NCBI GenBank assembly: GCA_903849645.1
Contig: CAINJJ010000030.1
Span: forward strand, 124,001 to 188,000
DNA: 64,000 nucleotides
Reading direction: 5' to 3'
DNA from: an uncultured Acidobacteriaceae bacterium
Lineage (GTDB): Bacteria > Acidobacteriota > Terriglobia > Terriglobales > Acidobacteriaceae
Every line of letters starts with the position of its first letter. The first letter of the stretch is position 1. This document shows positions 8,901-16,244 of the stretch, piece by piece. Both the position numbers and the translations under genes were made by a program. The notes below the pieces were generated by a model. It saw nothing but the letters and a program-made list of their open reading frames with translations. It had not been told where the DNA came from and searched no databases.

Positions 8901-9782
8901 ATGCGGCAGCAGTTGGCGGCCCTGGAGACGCAACTCAAGACCGAGCGCGCCGCTCTGGACCAGTTGCGCGAAGATCGCGCTGCGCGTTCGAGCGCGGTGG
9001 CGAAGCTGCGGTCTGACCTGGAGCACCTGGAGGCAAGCTGCCTGGCGGAGGTCAATGCCGAGGCCTCGGAGCTGCGAGCCGACAGCACGATTGGGCATCT
9101 CGACGGCGAAGAGCTGAGCGCGGAGGAAGAGACCTGCCGCGGGCTGCGGCTGCGCATTGAGCAGATGGGCCCGGTGAACATGATGGCGCTGGACGAGTAC
9201 AAGGAGACGGCCGAACGGCACAGCTTTCTGGAGGTGCAGCGCAAGGACCTGATGGAGTCGATCGACAACACGCAGGACACGATCAAGGAGATCGACACCA
9301 TCTCGCGCACCAAGTTTGACGAGGCCTTTGCGCGGATCAACGAGAACTTCTCGCAGGTGTTCACGCGGCTGTTCCACGGCGGTCAGGCGTTCCTGCGGCT
9401 GACGGACTCAGAGAACCAGGCGGAGAGCGGGCTGGACATTGTGGCCTCGCCGCCGGGCAAGAAGCTGCAGAACGTGCTGCTGCTCTCGGGCGGCGAGAAG
9501 GCGCTGACGGCGCTGGCGCTGCTGGTGGGCATCTTCCAGTTCCAGCCGAGCCCGTTCTGCGTGCTGGACGAAGTGGACGCGGCGCTTGACGAGACGAACG
9601 TGGGGCGGCTTGCCGACCTGCTGCACTCGCTGAGCAAGGAGACGCAGTTCCTGCTGGTGACGCACTCGAAGCGGATGATGCAGTCAGCCGACATGATCTA
9701 TGGCGTGACGATGCAGGAGCCGGGCGTGTCCAAGGTGGTGAGCGTACGGCTGGGCCGGGAGCAGGAGCGGGCCACGGCCTGA
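5970..9782 (+). CDS. smc: Chromosome segregation ATPase SMC
   Basis: A 1,270-residue SMC protein, the ATPase core of the condensin complex that loops and resolves sister chromosomes with ScpA/ScpB. The Walker A motif GPNGCGKS is at 33-40. Two long coiled coils rich in Ala, Glu, Arg and Gln flank a hinge around 570-720. The C-terminal head holds the signature LLLSGGEKALTALAL and Walker B in CVLDEVDAALDE. The ATG at 5970 has GGAG eight bases before it and gives the standard start MLKLKKIHILGFKSF. An acidic, low-complexity stretch of roughly 75 residues (about 90-165) interrupts the N-terminal head between EVTVTM and IVITRR, which explains the extra length over typical SMCs of about 1,180. No scpA or scpB is seen here. 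Confidence 0.95.
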   Translation: MLKLKKIHILGFKSFCDRTELTVPGTGIAVVVGPNGCGKSNILDGVSWVLGEQSAKTLRGTHMQDVIFAGTRDRKALGMAEVTVTMVDPAAYEGPIPVEPEVAVEHEGPTDWDEDEVRRQRASEAEEIIAQEQPGQTLDDDAPELPQTMTTGEGPQAVVLKIRRRKFHRTPQKGEIVITRRLFRTGESEYLLNGKLCRLRDIQDIFMGTGLGPESYAIIGQERIGQLLSSKPHDRRAIIEEAAGITRFKNKKRLAELRLESAKQNLARVDDIFEEVTRQMNSLKRQASKAERFAAVRDELRGRLRVVLASRMAMMDAGRARLDEEITALTESINGGAVSIEQQEASQHTLTERGYELDREGQEAQNRASGAAVELERAAARERANGERVSELEARIAASAIELEQTRAELAGVAEERSQHHSFMETAAGEAREFRQKVEARQQEARTAAEEVFAAERHLEASRRHVMQLLTLAGNARNQTAQGEESLAALEREAERLEAELGQARNEQENLGAQSGQARERFESAAEALKRLEGEIVALRESLQARRAEENALRGRANQLRSEQATVTGRRDSLEALIRNHSYSTDTVRRLLKPGALGQGMAPVGTLADFLEVSGAAEGVVDEFLREELNYVVVESWGAAEEGVKLLKSGVDGRATFLIHPAGPGEPFRDTAKPIMGAGITALKDSIRVLNGFGRSLESILPKLGHGYLVDSSENAQRLAAEHAHGYFLTPEGECFHNATVTGGKPASEGPLALKRELREADSRLAKVQAGLAQAEADAAALTLAIEDLSAQLEARGEERRLAERDTANQGAALKQMEGEAQRLERRLQEWTSQAARNREARDTRKASIDQKRAEMLRLEVEHITAEAALDEQQAELALLRQKREGLQQEAAQVTAELAGLEERRRGAEAAFQRIDRAYADLERRVISITSQRASAESEREQRIRESAELAERGQQLAGVRTEALALAQTVAAQAQQMRQQLAALETQLKTERAALDQLREDRAARSSAVAKLRSDLEHLEASCLAEVNAEASELRADSTIGHLDGEELSAEEETCRGLRLRIEQMGPVNMMALDEYKETAERHSFLEVQRKDLMESIDNTQDTIKEIDTISRTKFDEAFARINENFSQVFTRLFHGGQAFLRLTDSENQAESGLDIVASPPGKKLQNVLLLSGGEKALTALALLVGIFQFQPSPFCVLDEVDAALDETNVGRLADLLHSLSKETQFLLVTHSKRMMQSADMIYGVTMQEPGVSKVVSVRLGREQERATA

Positions 9783-9796
9783 GGGGCGGAGTCCTT

Positions 9797-9936
9797 CAGG
9801 GGCTAAAGCCCGCTTGATTTGATTGGCTTCGGCGGCACGACTCAAGTCGTGCCCTGACACTTCGATGGCATTTATGAAGTTCTTCCGCAGCCTGTAAAAC
9901 CCGCTTGATCTTGCAGGCTTCCTGTACGGGCTAAAC
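9797..9936. repeat. REP-like extragenic repeat cluster
   Basis: Downstream of smc the sequence holds short repeated pieces: CCCGCTTGAT at 9810-9819 and again at 9900-9909, GGGCTAAAG at 9800-9808 and GGGCTAAAC at 9928-9936, and a perfect 8-bp hairpin GGCACGAC/GTCGTGCC (9834-9853) with loop TCAA. This make-up, with 'gggctaaagccc' and a 'gcacgac..gtcgtgc' hairpin, resembles the abundant extragenic palindromes of acidobacterial genomes, as I remember them. No gene is visible here. Confidence 0.5.
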
Positions 9937-10031
9937 AATCCTCTGCGCGAGATACGCTGTGCGTGTCTCTGGAGCTTGTCTTGATTGGCGGGACGTCTCG
10001 AATGACGTGTGGCGCTAGCTGTTTTCGGCGC

Positions 10032-10071
10032 AAAAAAATCGCCCCCGAAGGAACTCTTCGCTTCGGAGGCG
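10032..10071 (-). terminator. Rho-independent terminator of the possible small RNA
   Basis: Read on the minus strand: an 11-bp stem CGCCTCCGAAG/CTTCGGGGGCG with one G-U pair (arms 10061-10071 and 10040-10050), a 10-nt loop, then a run of seven T (complement of 10032-10038). This is a textbook intrinsic terminator. No minus-strand protein gene lies upstream, which is the main reason to suspect a small RNA. Confidence 0.7.
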
Positions 10072-10212
10072 CTTGCGTGACACAAGATAGTGGGAACCAG
10101 TAGCCGACGCTGGAGGTCGGTAGCGCGCGACTACTGGTGATCCCTGCACAAACGAAGCTAGCAGCGGCTTCCCCTTTCCACGGCTACTTCGTGTCGCCCG
10201 GCTCTAAGAGGG
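10032..10212 (-). ncRNA. Possible small structured RNA of unknown class
   Basis: This segment is strongly self-complementary. GGGAACCAGTAG (10091-10102) can pair with CTACTGGTGATCCC (10131-10144), and ACGAAGCTAGC pairs with GGCTACTTCGT around 10153-10190. A longer rod is also possible, joining GTGACACAAG (about 10077) to CTTCGTGTC (about 10188). The minus strand ends in a good terminator, so an RNA read in that direction fits best. A TTGTCA -35-like hexamer lies at 10240-10245 on the minus strand, with a weak -10. I could not match it to tmRNA, RNase P, SRP or 6S RNA, although a 6S-like rod is conceivable. No protein frame fits. Confidence 0.4.
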
Positions 10213-10384
10213 CGTTCTTAGCTACCCTCCGAACCATGTTGACAAATGAATTTTCTCCCATGCGGAAAGATCGTTCCGTGACGGTCATCACAAGGGTTTG
10301 AATGTCGAACAATTTCGTTTGGCGGCGCGGATTTAGAGGGATTTGTCCTATTCAGACCATCCTGCTGTTGGGCCCGCGGGCGCA

Positions 10385-10413
10385 TTGACAAACGGCGCAA
10401 CTCTGGCGAGAAT
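10385..10413 (+). promoter_or_regulatory. Candidate sigma-70 promoter of purC
   Basis: TTGACA at 10385-10390, a 17-bp spacer, then GAGAAT at 10408-10413 (four of six -10 positions). The predicted transcript would start near 10420, about 29 nt before the purC start codon. Confidence 0.5.
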
Positions 10414-10448
10414 CGTAGCTTCAACTTCCGCCGAGGTAAGACCTGCCC

Positions 10449-11342
10449 GTGACTGCACTCCTGACCACAAATCTGGGCGATACACCCCTGCTGGGCAGGG
10501 GCAAGGTGCGCGACCTCTACGCGGTGGGCGACAACCTGCTGCTGGTGGCCACGGACCGGATCTCGGCGTTTGACCATGTGCTGGGCACGGGAATTCCGGG
10601 CAAGGGAAAGATCCTTACCCAGATTTCGCTTTTCTGGTTTGACCTGCTGTCCTCGCTGGTTCCGAATCACCTGATTGCTTCGCAAGTGAGCGAGTATCCC
10701 GTCGCCCTCTATCCCTACGCGGACCAGCTTGAGGGCCGGTCGATGCTGGTGAAGCGGGCGTCGATGTTTCCCGTGGAGTGCGTGGCGCGAGGCTATCTGG
10801 CGGGGTCGGGCTGGAAGGAGTACCAGGCCGGGGGCGCCGTCTGTGGAGTTGCGTTGCCTGCTGGGCTGCTGGACGGTTCGCGGCTGCCGGAGCCCCTGTT
10901 TACGCCTGCAACCAAGAGCCAGGACGGGGCGCACGACGAGAACATCAGCTTTGAGACGACCGCTGCCCTGCTGGGCGCGGACGACGCCGCGGAGTTGCGG
11001 CGACTGACGCTGGCAATCTACGCCAAGGCCGCGGCACACGCCGAGTCGTGCGGGCTGATTTTGGCCGACACCAAATTCGAGTTTGGGCGCACTGCCGACG
11101 GGATTCTGCTGGCCGATGAGGCGCTGACGCCGGACTCGTCCCGGTTCTGGGAGGCTTCGCTGTGGAAGCCGGGGGGCGCGCAGCCCTCGTTTGACAAGCA
11201 GTTTGTGCGCGACTACCTGGAAGAGATCCGCTGGAACAAGCAGGCGCCCGCGCCTTCGCTGCCGGCCGAGGTGGTAGAGCGCACACTGGCCAAGTACCTG
11301 GAAGCATTTCACCGCCTTACGGGGCGGCAACTGAGTTTGTAA
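10449..11342 (+). CDS. purC: Phosphoribosylaminoimidazole-succinocarboxamide synthase
   Basis: A 297-residue SAICAR synthetase. It joins CAIR and L-aspartate with ATP hydrolysis in de novo purine synthesis, in the cytosol. The N-terminal GRGKVRDLYAVGDNLLLVATDRISAFD block and VECVARGYLAGSGWKEY are family hallmarks, as are the nucleotide-binding LADTKFEFG and LTPDSSRFW near the C-terminus. The start is a GTG at 10449. The long form (about 300 residues) is the type found in many Acidobacteriota and in yeast Ade1, compared with about 240 in E. coli. No other purine genes are next to it. Confidence 0.95.
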   Translation: MTALLTTNLGDTPLLGRGKVRDLYAVGDNLLLVATDRISAFDHVLGTGIPGKGKILTQISLFWFDLLSSLVPNHLIASQVSEYPVALYPYADQLEGRSMLVKRASMFPVECVARGYLAGSGWKEYQAGGAVCGVALPAGLLDGSRLPEPLFTPATKSQDGAHDENISFETTAALLGADDAAELRRLTLAIYAKAAAHAESCGLILADTKFEFGRTADGILLADEALTPDSSRFWEASLWKPGGAQPSFDKQFVRDYLEEIRWNKQAPAPSLPAEVVERTLAKYLEAFHRLTGRQLSL

Positions 11343-11361
11343 GACCGGAACGGAGCAGGGC

Positions 11362-11907
11362 GTGGCCTTTGTCGACTGGGTGATCGTGATTGTCCTTGCG
11401 GCTGCCGTGCTGGGCGGGTTCACCCAGGGGTTTTTCCGTTCGGTCTGCTCGCTGGGGGGGCTGGTGCTGGGCCTGCTCCTGGCGGCGTGGAACTACGGGC
11501 CGGCGGCGCGGCTGGTTTTGCCGATTGTGCGCATTGAGCCGGTGGCCAACGCCATCGGTTTCCTGTTGATCGCGCTGCTGGTGATGACAGTGGTGGGGCT
11601 GGTGGGGAATGTGCTGGCCAAGACACTCCACGCGATGGGTCTTGGCTGCCTGGACCGAATGGCGGGAGCGGCCTTTGGTCTGTTGCAGGGAGCTTTGCTG
11701 GTGACGCTGGTGATTCTGGTGGCGCTGGCTTTTTTTCCCAAGGCGCGCTGGCTGACGCAGGGCACGCTGCCGCGGCAGTTCTTTGGCGCCTGTCACCTGA
11801 GTACGCACATGAGCCCGGATGAGCTGGCGCGGAAGGTGCGCGAAGGGCTCAAATCCCTGGAAGAAGATTCGCCCCAGTGGTTGCATCCGGGAAGCGCCGG
11901 CCTGTAA
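11362..11907 (+). CDS. CvpA family membrane protein
   Basis: A 181-residue protein with four predicted membrane helices in its first 120 residues: VIVIVLAAAVLGGFTQG, LGGLVLGLLLAAW, a helix near 60-80, and LLQGALLVTLVILVALAFF. The start VDWVIVIVLA and the central GFLLIALLVM pattern fit the CvpA/colicin V production family, whose precise function is unsettled. The family is often encoded near purine genes (cvpA-purF in E. coli), and here it follows purC by 19 bp on the same strand. The GTG start has a GGAG-like site upstream. The C-terminal 50 residues are soluble. Confidence 0.8.
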   Translation: MAFVDWVIVIVLAAAVLGGFTQGFFRSVCSLGGLVLGLLLAAWNYGPAARLVLPIVRIEPVANAIGFLLIALLVMTVVGLVGNVLAKTLHAMGLGCLDRMAGAAFGLLQGALLVTLVILVALAFFPKARWLTQGTLPRQFFGACHLSTHMSPDELARKVREGLKSLEEDSPQWLHPGSAGL

Positions 11908-11964
11908 GCCAAGGTCAAGCAGCAAAGCCCAAAATCTGCAAATATAGAAGAGCAAGAGGTCAAC

Positions 11965-12243
11965 GTGAAACGAGAACTGGACAGCCTGGTGACGCAGATG
12001 CACTCCAGCGGCATTGGCTATGAAGAAGCCGTTCGGGAGTTCAAGAAGCAGTACCTGCGCGAGGTGTTGCTGGCGCACCGGGGCAACCAGTGCAAGGCGG
12101 CGGAAGAGCTTGGAATGCACCGCAACACTCTGAGCCGGACGATGGCTGAGCTGGACCTGAAGCTCGCTGAAGTGCGTGCAGGGCTCAAGCGTCCGCCGCG
12201 CAGCGAACGTCCTGTATATACCGTGGTGCGCCGTCAAGGCTGA
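11965..12243 (+). CDS. Small Fis-type (HTH_8) DNA-binding protein
   Basis: A 92-residue protein. Its residues 20-63 form a Fis-like helix-turn-helix: EAVREFKKQYLREVLLAHRGNQ followed by CKAAEELGMHRNTLSRTMAEL. This is the C-terminal DNA-binding unit of Fis and of NtrC-type regulators, here without an AAA+ domain. It may act as a nucleoid protein or local regulator. The start is GTG with GAGG upstream. The last 25 residues are basic (KRPPRSERPVYTVVRRQG). It sits between cvpA and the HAD hydrolase on the same strand. Confidence 0.8.
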   Translation: MKRELDSLVTQMHSSGIGYEEAVREFKKQYLREVLLAHRGNQCKAAEELGMHRNTLSRTMAELDLKLAEVRAGLKRPPRSERPVYTVVRRQG

Positions 12244-12259
12244 CCGCACCCAAATCGCC

Positions 12260-12997
12260 ATGCAGACGACTCCCCACAGCCCGCAAGCGTGCGTCGAGAT
12301 CGAGCCGGGCTTTGCCTGGGATGGGCAGCAGGCCTACCTTTTCGACATAGACGGCACGCTGTTGCGCAGCCGCGACCGCATCCATGTGGACTCGTTTGCT
12401 GACGGCGTGCGGCGGGTGATGGGCTTCGAGGTTTCGCTGGAAGGCGTGTCTCTGCAGGGCAGCACGGACACGAAGATTCTCCGCGACGCCTTCCACAAGG
12501 CAGGCATTGCGGTGGAAGACTTTGAGCCGCAGGTTGAAGCGATCCTGGATGCGATGCGCCAGACAGTGGCCGAGCAGCGCCATGCGTTGCAGCTCTACCT
12601 GATGCCGGGCGTGGAAGCGACGCTCGAGCACCTGGCCCGGCGGGGAGCGCTGCTGGGTCTCGCGACCGGAAACCTGGAAGCCATCGGCTGGATCAAGGTG
12701 GAGGAGGCCGGACTGCGCGAGTGGTTCCGGTTTGGCGGATTCAGCGACCATTTTCCCATTCGCTCCGAACTGATTGGCAATGCGGCAAGCAAGGCACGGG
12801 AGATGGCCGGCGCCGGGGCTACGGTTTGCGTGGTGGGCGACACGCCGCGCGACATTGAGGCCGCCCATGCCAACAGCCTGCCGGTGATTGCCGTGGCTAC
12901 CGGCCACTCCAGCTTTGAGCAGTTGCTTGAGCACCGCCCGGAGGTCTGCGCCAGTTCACTGGCCGACCTGCTGGCCAGCACGCGGAGCGCCGCTTGA
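12260..12997 (+). CDS. HAD family hydrolase (phosphatase-like)
   Basis: A 245-residue haloacid dehalogenase-superfamily phosphohydrolase. Motif I is FDIDGTLLRS, with nucleophile Asp29 and acid/base Asp31. A helical cap follows (about 40-100), motif II is the Thr in LGLATGNLE, and motif IV is VVGDTPRDIEAA. The layout matches the phosphoglycolate phosphatase/Gph-like group, but substrate specificity cannot be assigned. The ATG at 12260 was chosen because upstream codons overlap the previous gene. Its stop overlaps the TTG of the secretin gene (TTGA), so the two are likely co-translated. Confidence 0.85.
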   Translation: MQTTPHSPQACVEIEPGFAWDGQQAYLFDIDGTLLRSRDRIHVDSFADGVRRVMGFEVSLEGVSLQGSTDTKILRDAFHKAGIAVEDFEPQVEAILDAMRQTVAEQRHALQLYLMPGVEATLEHLARRGALLGLATGNLEAIGWIKVEEAGLREWFRFGGFSDHFPIRSELIGNAASKAREMAGAGATVCVVGDTPRDIEAAHANSLPVIAVATGHSSFEQLLEHRPEVCASSLADLLASTRSAA

Positions 12998-14964
12998 GCG
13001 TCCGCAAAGCGTCATCCATGGGTCAGGCTCGTTCCCTGGGGCGGTTTTTGCCGGGGCTGTGTGGGGTCGCCCTGCTATTGGCGCTCCTGCCCCCAGCCAT
13101 GGCCGCTCAGGAGCCTCTCCCTGCTCCCCAAAGCATGCCCACCGCGAAAGAGCCCACCGCAGCGCCGGCTGAGACAGCGCCGGCCGCGCCCGTTCGCCCT
13201 GCCGACCAGCGGCGCGCGGCAAAGCTGTTTCTTGAGGCCAGCAAGCTCTACGACCAGCAGAGGTTTGAAGAAGCGCTGGACCGGTTTGAACGCGCAGCGA
13301 CTCTCGACCCCGGAAACGCCAACTATCGGCTGGCTGGCGAACTGGCGCGCAGCCACACGGTGACTGCTTTTGTGCAGGCTGCCGCAAAGAGCCGGTTGCA
13401 AGGAGACCCGGCGGCCGCGCGCGCCTCGCTGGCCCGCGCCCTGGCTCTGGACCCTGGAAACGCGCTGGTGGGCCAGCACCTCAAGGAACTGGGCGGCGAT
13501 GCGCTGGTGGGCCAGCCCAAGCCGCTCTACGAAAAGACCGCCGCGAGCATCGGCGAGAGCCCCGTGCTGGCGCCGACGGCAGCGGTTCACAGCTTTCACC
13601 TGAAGACCGACCGCCGCCAGATTGTGCAGCAGGTCTTCAAGGAATATGGAATCGAGACCACTCTGGACGAGTCGATCCGCGCCATTCCCTCGCGGTTCGA
13701 CCTGGACAACGCAACTTTTGACCAGGCCGCGCGCGCCATCAACATGCTGGCCAGCGCCTTCTTTGTTCCGCTGGATGCGCACCGCGCCCTGGTGGCGCTG
13801 GATACGCGGGACAATCGGGAGGCCTTCCAGCGTCAGGAGATGGAGACGGTCTATCTGCCGGGGCTGAGTTCAACGGAGCTCACCGATGTGGGCACCATGG
13901 CGAAGAACGTGTTTGACGCGCAGCAATCGACGGTGGAGGCGGGTGCAGGCACCATCACGCTGCGCGCGCCTCCGCGGACCCTGGCCGCTTTTAACGCCAC
14001 GATGAGCCAATTGCTGGACGGACACAGCCAGGTGATGCTTGACATCCGACTCATCCAGATTGCCCATGTGGCGGGACGGAAGACCGGGGCGAAGCTGCCG
14101 CAATCAACGACTGCGTTCAGCGTCTACTCCGAGGAGCAGAAGATTCTGACCGACAACGCGGCCCTGGTGCAGCAGATCATCTCGTCGGGGCTGGCGGCGC
14201 CGGGCGACACGCTGGCCATTATCGGCATCCTGCTGGCCTCGGGCCAGGTGACGAGCCCTTTGTTCACAAATGGATTTGCGCTGTTTGGCGGCGGGCTCAC
14301 GCAGTCGGCGCTGGCTCCCGGCACGGCCACACTGAATCTGAATCTGAACTCGTCCGACTCACGGGAACTGGATGAGATGCAGTTGCACCTGGGCGACGGC
14401 GAGTCCGCAACCATGCGCAGCGGCAGCCGGTATCCGATCCAGACCTCGTCGTTCTCGAGCCTGGCGGGCAGCCTGCCCAACATTCCGGGGCTGACGGGCG
14501 CGGGCAGTTCGGGCGCGCTCAGTTCCCTGCTGGGTGGCTTCGGCGGCATCCCGACAGTACCGCAGGTGGAGTACCAGGATCTGGGTCTGACGCTGAAGGC
14601 GACGCCCAAGGTGATGCGCGACGGCCTGGTGGCCCTGACCATCGACATGAAGATCAACGCGCTGGCCGGCGGCTCGATCAACGGCAACCCCATCCTGAAC
14701 AATCGCTCCTACTCGGGGGTTGTGAGCCTGAAAGAGGGCGAGGCGGTGGTGGTGGCCAGCGAACTGGACAAGCAGGAGACGCGCGCGGTGAGCGGCCAGC
14801 CCGGCCTGAGCGAGATTCCCGGCCTGAACAACATCAGCACCAAGGATAACGAGAAGAACTATTCAACGCTGATGATCATCATCACGCCGCAGGTGATTCG
14901 CGGCACGCAGGCTGCTGGGCACTCGCCGATGCTGCGCATCGAGCGCGCACCGAACGCGCGCTGA
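12994..14964 (+). CDS. Secretin-like outer-membrane protein (GspD/PilQ family) with N-terminal repeat region
   Basis: A 656-residue exported protein. A signal peptide (about residues 17-38, LCGVALLLALLPPAMAA) is followed by a Pro/Ala stretch and a TPR-like helical region (about 65-165, KLFLEASKLYDQQRFEEALDRF). An STN/secretin-N domain (about 205-340) comes next. The C-terminal secretin core includes VPQVEYQDLGLTLKATPKV, the gate region, and SEIPGLNNI before LMIIITPQVIR. Secretins form the outer-membrane pore of type II, III or IV pilus machines, but no partner ATPase or inner-membrane gene lies nearby. The TTG at 12994 has GGAG six bases upstream and overlaps the HAD stop; the ATG at 13018 is the alternative. 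The transport role is inferred from family only. Confidence 0.82.
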   Translation: MSVRKASSMGQARSLGRFLPGLCGVALLLALLPPAMAAQEPLPAPQSMPTAKEPTAAPAETAPAAPVRPADQRRAAKLFLEASKLYDQQRFEEALDRFERAATLDPGNANYRLAGELARSHTVTAFVQAAAKSRLQGDPAAARASLARALALDPGNALVGQHLKELGGDALVGQPKPLYEKTAASIGESPVLAPTAAVHSFHLKTDRRQIVQQVFKEYGIETTLDESIRAIPSRFDLDNATFDQAARAINMLASAFFVPLDAHRALVALDTRDNREAFQRQEMETVYLPGLSSTELTDVGTMAKNVFDAQQSTVEAGAGTITLRAPPRTLAAFNATMSQLLDGHSQVMLDIRLIQIAHVAGRKTGAKLPQSTTAFSVYSEEQKILTDNAALVQQIISSGLAAPGDTLAIIGILLASGQVTSPLFTNGFALFGGGLTQSALAPGTATLNLNLNSSDSRELDEMQLHLGDGESATMRSGSRYPIQTSSFSSLAGSLPNIPGLTGAGSSGALSSLLGGFGGIPTVPQVEYQDLGLTLKATPKVMRDGLVALTIDMKINALAGGSINGNPILNNRSYSGVVSLKEGEAVVVASELDKQETRAVSGQPGLSEIPGLNNISTKDNEKNYSTLMIIITPQVIRGTQAAGHSPMLRIERAPNAR

Positions 14965-15101
14965 TGGCGGCGCTGTTGACTCCAGCACCTTCCAAAATTG
15001 CGCGGGTGCGAACTTTGCCGGCATCCCACACATTCCGCTGGAAAGCGCGGTATGGATGGGGCATTTGAGTCTGTAGTCAATCCGAAAGCGGTCCAGGAGA
15101 G

Positions 15102-15152
15102 AACCCCGCAGGATTCGTATCTGCTTTGCGCGGATACGAGAACTGCGGGGTT
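15102..15152. terminator. Bidirectional terminator between secretin and dsbA-like genes
   Basis: AACCCCGCA (15102-15110) pairs perfectly with TGCGGGGTT (15144-15152), and the inner TCGTATC/GATACGA extends the stem. It lies between two convergent genes, as expected for a shared terminator. The T-run is short (GGGGTTTGCTT). Confidence 0.6.
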
Positions 15153-15184
15153 TGCTTCGTTGAAATGCTCTGGTGCGGCGAAAG

Positions 15185-16183
15185 CTACTGCAGGGAGATG
15201 CCGTCGAGCTTTGCCTGGTAGAGGACAATCTGCTTGAGCGTCTCATAGGGCGCGTTGGCAGAGACCTGGCGGCCATTGACGACCAGAGTCGGTGTCTGAT
15301 TGATGTTGAGGTCCTCGGCCAGTTTGACGGAGGCTTCAACGGCTTCGCCGGTGGGGGCCGAGGAGGAGCAGGCGGCGATCTTGGCCGGGTCGAGTCCTGC
15401 CTTCGTGACGGCGCTGTTGAGGGTCAGGGTCGCGCCGTCGGTGCTGGCGAGCCCGTCCTGGCCTTCAAACACGGCCGAGGCGAAGGTGAAGAAAGCGTCG
15501 TTGCCGCCCTGCTTGGCAACGCAGATGCCATAGGCCGCCGCGGTGACAGCCGAGGCATGGATGCGGGCCAGCGGATAGTTCTGGAAGACGATGCGGGCCT
15601 TGGGGAACTCAGCCGCGAGCTTCTCCATGTTGGCCTGCGCGTCCTTGCAGTGGGGGCACTGGAAGTCAGCGAACTCGACCAGCTCAAGGTCCTTGTTGGG
15701 CGACCCGCGGAAGGCGCCGTCGGCGCGCTTCTGGATGGCGGCGCGATACTCCGCGTAGGGGTTGGGGCCAAAGGGAATGATTTCGTCGCCGGCAATGATG
15801 TGCTTTCCATCCTGGAGGACAAAGAAGCCCAGAGCGGACGGCTTCTGCTTGCCGGTCTTGTCGCCGACGAAGATGACCACCTTGCTGACGCCCTCGACGG
15901 GGGTCTTGAGGATGGCCTGAATCTGCCAGATGCGGGTGTCGTCATAGCCCCAGCTTGTCTGGAGGAAGCTGTTGATTACGTCCTTGGAGGGAGCGGGGGC
16001 AGTAAAGTTGGCGGGGTCCGGCTTGGGGAAGATGGGCGCCGCGGCAGGAGCGGGAGCGGAAGGGGCTGCCGCCGGCTGGTCAGGGGCGGCGGGAACCTGC
16101 TCCTGGGCAACTGCGTTGAGTACGGGCAGGGACAAGGCAACCAGGGCCACGGCACTGGCAAAACGGGCGGACAGACGGATCAA
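15185..16183 (-). CDS. DsbA-like thiol:disulfide oxidoreductase, exported
   Basis: A 332-residue periplasmic thioredoxin-fold protein. Residues 1-27 are a signal peptide, then a Pro/Ala linker, a smaller domain at about 60-150, and a DsbA/DsbG-type domain with the redox motif CPHC at 176-179 (EFADFQCPHCK). The cis-Pro loop is NQTPTLVVNG. It likely forms or isomerises disulfides in exported proteins. The start is a TTG at 16183: a clear AAGGAG lies seven bases upstream and the following residues MIRLSARFAS give a clean signal peptide, although the frame is open further upstream. A CPHC active site is the same as in E. coli DsbA. The partner DsbB-like enzyme is not in view. Confidence 0.88.
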   Translation of the reverse strand: MIRLSARFASAVALVALSLPVLNAVAQEQVPAAPDQPAAAPSAPAPAAAPIFPKPDPANFTAPAPSKDVINSFLQTSWGYDDTRIWQIQAILKTPVEGVSKVVIFVGDKTGKQKPSALGFFVLQDGKHIIAGDEIIPFGPNPYAEYRAAIQKRADGAFRGSPNKDLELVEFADFQCPHCKDAQANMEKLAAEFPKARIVFQNYPLARIHASAVTAAAYGICVAKQGGNDAFFTFASAVFEGQDGLASTDGATLTLNSAVTKAGLDPAKIAACSSSAPTGEAVEASVKLAEDLNINQTPTLVVNGRQVSANAPYETLKQIVLYQAKLDGISLQ

Positions 16184-16244
16184 GCTGTTTCTCCTTAAAT
16201 TGTTGGGAAAGCTCCCGATTGTGCGAAAAGTCTCGACTTCTAGC

